This document shows positions 5,448-7,071 of a stretch of 7,071 nucleotides of DNA, piece after piece. Numbering within the stretch: the first letter of the stretch is position 1; each line of letters opens with the position of its first letter. This DNA comes from Rickettsiales bacterium (GTDB taxonomy: Bacteria; Pseudomonadota; Alphaproteobacteria; Rickettsiales; Anaplasmataceae), in NCBI GenBank assembly GCA_031281335.1, contig JAITFM010000097.1, positions 1 through 7,071 on the forward strand. The letters are read 5' to 3'. The notes under the pieces are model-generated. The model was not told the DNA's origin, made no database searches, and saw only the letters and a program-made list of their open reading frames with translations. The position numbers were made by a program, and so were the translations under genes.

Positions 5448-6846
5448 GGTTGTTACTCTTCCCAGATGTACTTGCCTCAATTACTGAAGCTCCAATACCG
5501 TGTTTATAAAATTGCTCTTCTTCTTTAATGACAGGAATTCCTTTATATATCAGCTTTAAAATATAATAACTGCTTGCTCCAAATATAAGGATATACATAA
5601 CAATAAATGCAATTAAAGACCATGCAACCTGAGGACCAGTAATCGCAGGTGAAAATGATTCGATTGTGCGTAGAATTCCATATACAGTGTAAGGTTGACG
5701 ACCAATTTCAGTAGTAAACCAACCTGCAAGTAATGCTATAAATCCAGAAGGCATCATTAACATCCACCATCCATGCAGAAAACAACTTTGGAATAATCTG
5801 CCACGAAAATATTGCATAGCACTGATTAACCCAATCATAACCATTAAGAATCCGATTCCAACCATTATACGAAAGGACCAAAATACCCATATTACAGGTG
5901 GTCTATCCCCCTTTCTCCATTCTTTTAACCCTTTTACTTCTCCTAAAAAATCATGTGTTAAAATTAAGCTGGCAAGATTAGGAACTTTTATCTCGTAGTG
6001 ATTAATTTCGTTCTGTTGATCCGGATAAGCAAACAAACGCAGACCAGCACCCTTCTCGGTTTTCCATATACCTTCCATTGCAGCAATTTTAGCAGGTTGA
6101 TGCTTTAATGTATTGAGTCCATGTATATCTCCCACAAGCAGCTGAAATGGTGCAGTCAAAGCCACCATAAAAGCTGCCATACTAAGCATAATTTTTGCTT
6201 GAGGAACATGTCGCTTTTTCCAAAGATAAAATGCCCCTACATCGCCCACTACAAACGCTGTTGTAAGATAGGCTACTGTCACCATATGAACAAAACGATA
6301 AGGAAAAGAAGGATTAAAAATAACTTCTAGCCAATTGGTTGGATATAGAAGCCCATCCTCGCCAACTGAGAATCCAGCAGGTGTTTGCATCCAGCTATTG
6401 GCTGCAAGAATCCAGAAAGCTGAAATAAGCATCCCCACTGCAACAATACAAGTAGAAACAAAGTGCATACGAGGACTTACCCTATTCCATCCAAACAGCA
6501 TAATGCCCAAAAAAGATGCCTCTAGAAAAAAAGCTGCTAAAATCTCAAAGCAAAATAGAGGACCAAGAACATTAGCTACACGATCAGAAAAGACCGACCA
6601 GTTAGTACCAATTTGATAAGATAGAACAACTCCTGATACCACTCCCATGCCAAAAGCAACGGCAAAAATCTTGACTCAGAATCTATAAACATCACGAAAA
6701 TGCGTATTATCAGTCCTAAGCCAACGCCATTCCAAAAAGGCTAGAAAGCTCGCAAGTCCGATTGTGAAAGCAGGAAATATAATATGAAAGCTTATTGTAA
6801 AAGCAAATTGAACTCGAGCTAACAGTAAAGGATCAAATTCAAACAT
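5440..6846 (-). pseudogene. cydA: Cytochrome bd ubiquinol oxidase subunit I (CIO type), interrupted by an in-frame TGA
   Basis: Full-length frame of 468 codons, open except for TGA at codon 57 (6676-6678). Homologues read YRFWVKIFAVAFGMG here, so TGA replaces a conserved Trp (TGG to TGA). The N-terminal piece MFEFDPLLLARVQFAF to DVYRF is intact, with heme-ligand H21 in SFHIIFP. After the stop come E101 and E109 (FEILAAFFLEASFLG), H187 (YRFVHM), the quinone-loop K253 and E258 (HQPAKIAAMEG), M328 (FRIMVG), W376 and GRQP. These correspond to the key residues of E. coli CydA. The Q-loop is short, as in cyanide-insensitive oxidases. The subunit would oxidise quinol and reduce O2 with hemes b558, b595 and d. 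The start ATG at 6844-6846 has AGG four bases upstream. An ATG at codon 67 (6646-6648) could restart translation but would lose the first helix and H21. Confidence 0.92.
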
Positions 6847-6871
6847 TGTACCTAATACTTATACACTACAA

Positions 6872-6899
6872 GTAATAGCCACATTTGCCTATAAGTCAA
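6872..6899 (-). promoter_or_regulatory. Likely promoter of the cydABX operon
   Basis: On the minus strand, TTGACT (6899-6894) is followed after 16 bp by TATTAC (6877-6872). The predicted start of transcription is near 6865, leaving a leader of about 20 bases that includes TTAGG before the cydA ATG. The -35 matches five of six consensus bases, the -10 four of six. No obvious FNR- or ArcA-type site was recognised nearby. Confidence 0.45.
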
Positions 6900-6928
6900 T
6901 AGATTTCTTGCATAACCCCTAAACTAAG

Positions 6929-7071
6929 CAGAAAAAAGGCAATTCACTACTTATTTTAAATATTAGCGTTTTTTGTGTGCTCTTAAATTGTCTGTCTTAT
7001 CTATAAACATTAAGAAATTTACCAAGCGAGGAAAAAAGGCAAAAGAAGCCTCGGTCAATATCTATTTTAAT
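6929..7071. repeat. Dispersed AT-rich intergenic repeat, two further partial copies
   Basis: Two units occur here. One is GCAGAAAAAAGGCAATTC followed by TATTTTAAATATTAGCG (6929-6968). The other is ATAAACATTAAGAAATTTACCAA, then A6-GGCAAAAGAAGCC and TATCTATTTTAAT (7003-7071, running off the window edge). Both share the A-run plus GGCAA core and the TATTTTAAAT tail with the copy at 2678-2770. In the last unit, CGAGG (7027-7031) pairs with CCTCG (7049-7053). On the minus strand AGGC-TTCTTTT-GCCT followed by T-residues resembles a weak terminator. No gene is visible from 6847 to the window end. Confidence 0.5.

Noticed and set aside
6121..6616. Two + strand open frames of 69 and 93 codons opposite cydA
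   Set aside because: They lie antisense to a strongly conserved coding region and show no recognisable domain or start signal, so they are shadows of cydA.
6963..7010. 15-codon minus-strand ORF MFIDKTDNLRAHKKR upstream of cydA
   Set aside because: It is very short, has no Shine-Dalgarno, and lies within repeat-like DNA.
1..7071. CRISPR array, riboswitch, rRNA or tRNA genes, complete insertion sequence
   Set aside because: No regularly spaced direct repeats, no conserved RNA cores and no transposase frame were seen on either strand.

Overview
The window looks like Wolbachia (Rickettsiales, Alphaproteobacteria). This rests on the AT-rich DNA, the fused ispDF gene, a compact cytochrome bd operon of the cyanide-insensitive type, dispersed palindromic repeats of the 'ccagtg...cactgg' kind between genes, and a secreted-effector-like protein tail with a coiled coil and two hydrophobic segments. 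The assignment is recognition from memory, not a database match.

Layout. Positions 1-301 (+) hold the 3' end of a membrane-anchored coiled-coil protein, followed by a strong hairpin. Positions 302-732 have no gene and carry a 200-bp inverted-repeat element plus a terminator for the opposite strand. Every other gene is on the minus strand. In transcription order from the right they are: cydA (5440-6846), cydB (4425-5447), a small CydX/DUF2474-like membrane protein (4265-4441), an RND/HlyD-type periplasmic adaptor (3015-4070), a previously untracked 35-residue membrane micro-ORF (2791-2898) with its own good promoter, ispDF (1345-2580), and a gamma-carbonic-anhydrase-like hexapeptide-repeat protein (733-1248).

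Main observation. Both large subunits of cytochrome bd oxidase are interrupted by one in-frame stop codon, each replacing a tryptophan in a conserved context: TGG to TGA at codon 57 of cydA, and TGG to TAG at codon 65 of cydB. Reading frames, operon overlaps, heme ligands and quinone-loop residues are otherwise preserved. Both changes are C-to-T on the + strand. The options are a very recent pseudogenisation of the respiratory oxidase in this strain, base damage or consensus error, or stop-codon readthrough.

Second observation. The gap between the adaptor gene and ispDF is not empty. A near-consensus promoter (TTGACA, 17 bp, TATCAT) drives toward a 35-codon ORF with a basic N-terminus and one hydrophobic segment.

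How the genes work together. cydABX would form a quinol oxidase of the inner membrane. ispDF supplies two consecutive steps of the MEP isoprenoid pathway. The gamma-CA-like gene follows ispDF on the same strand and shares its downstream terminator. The adaptor would bridge an inner-membrane pump to an outer-membrane channel, but no pump gene is in the window.
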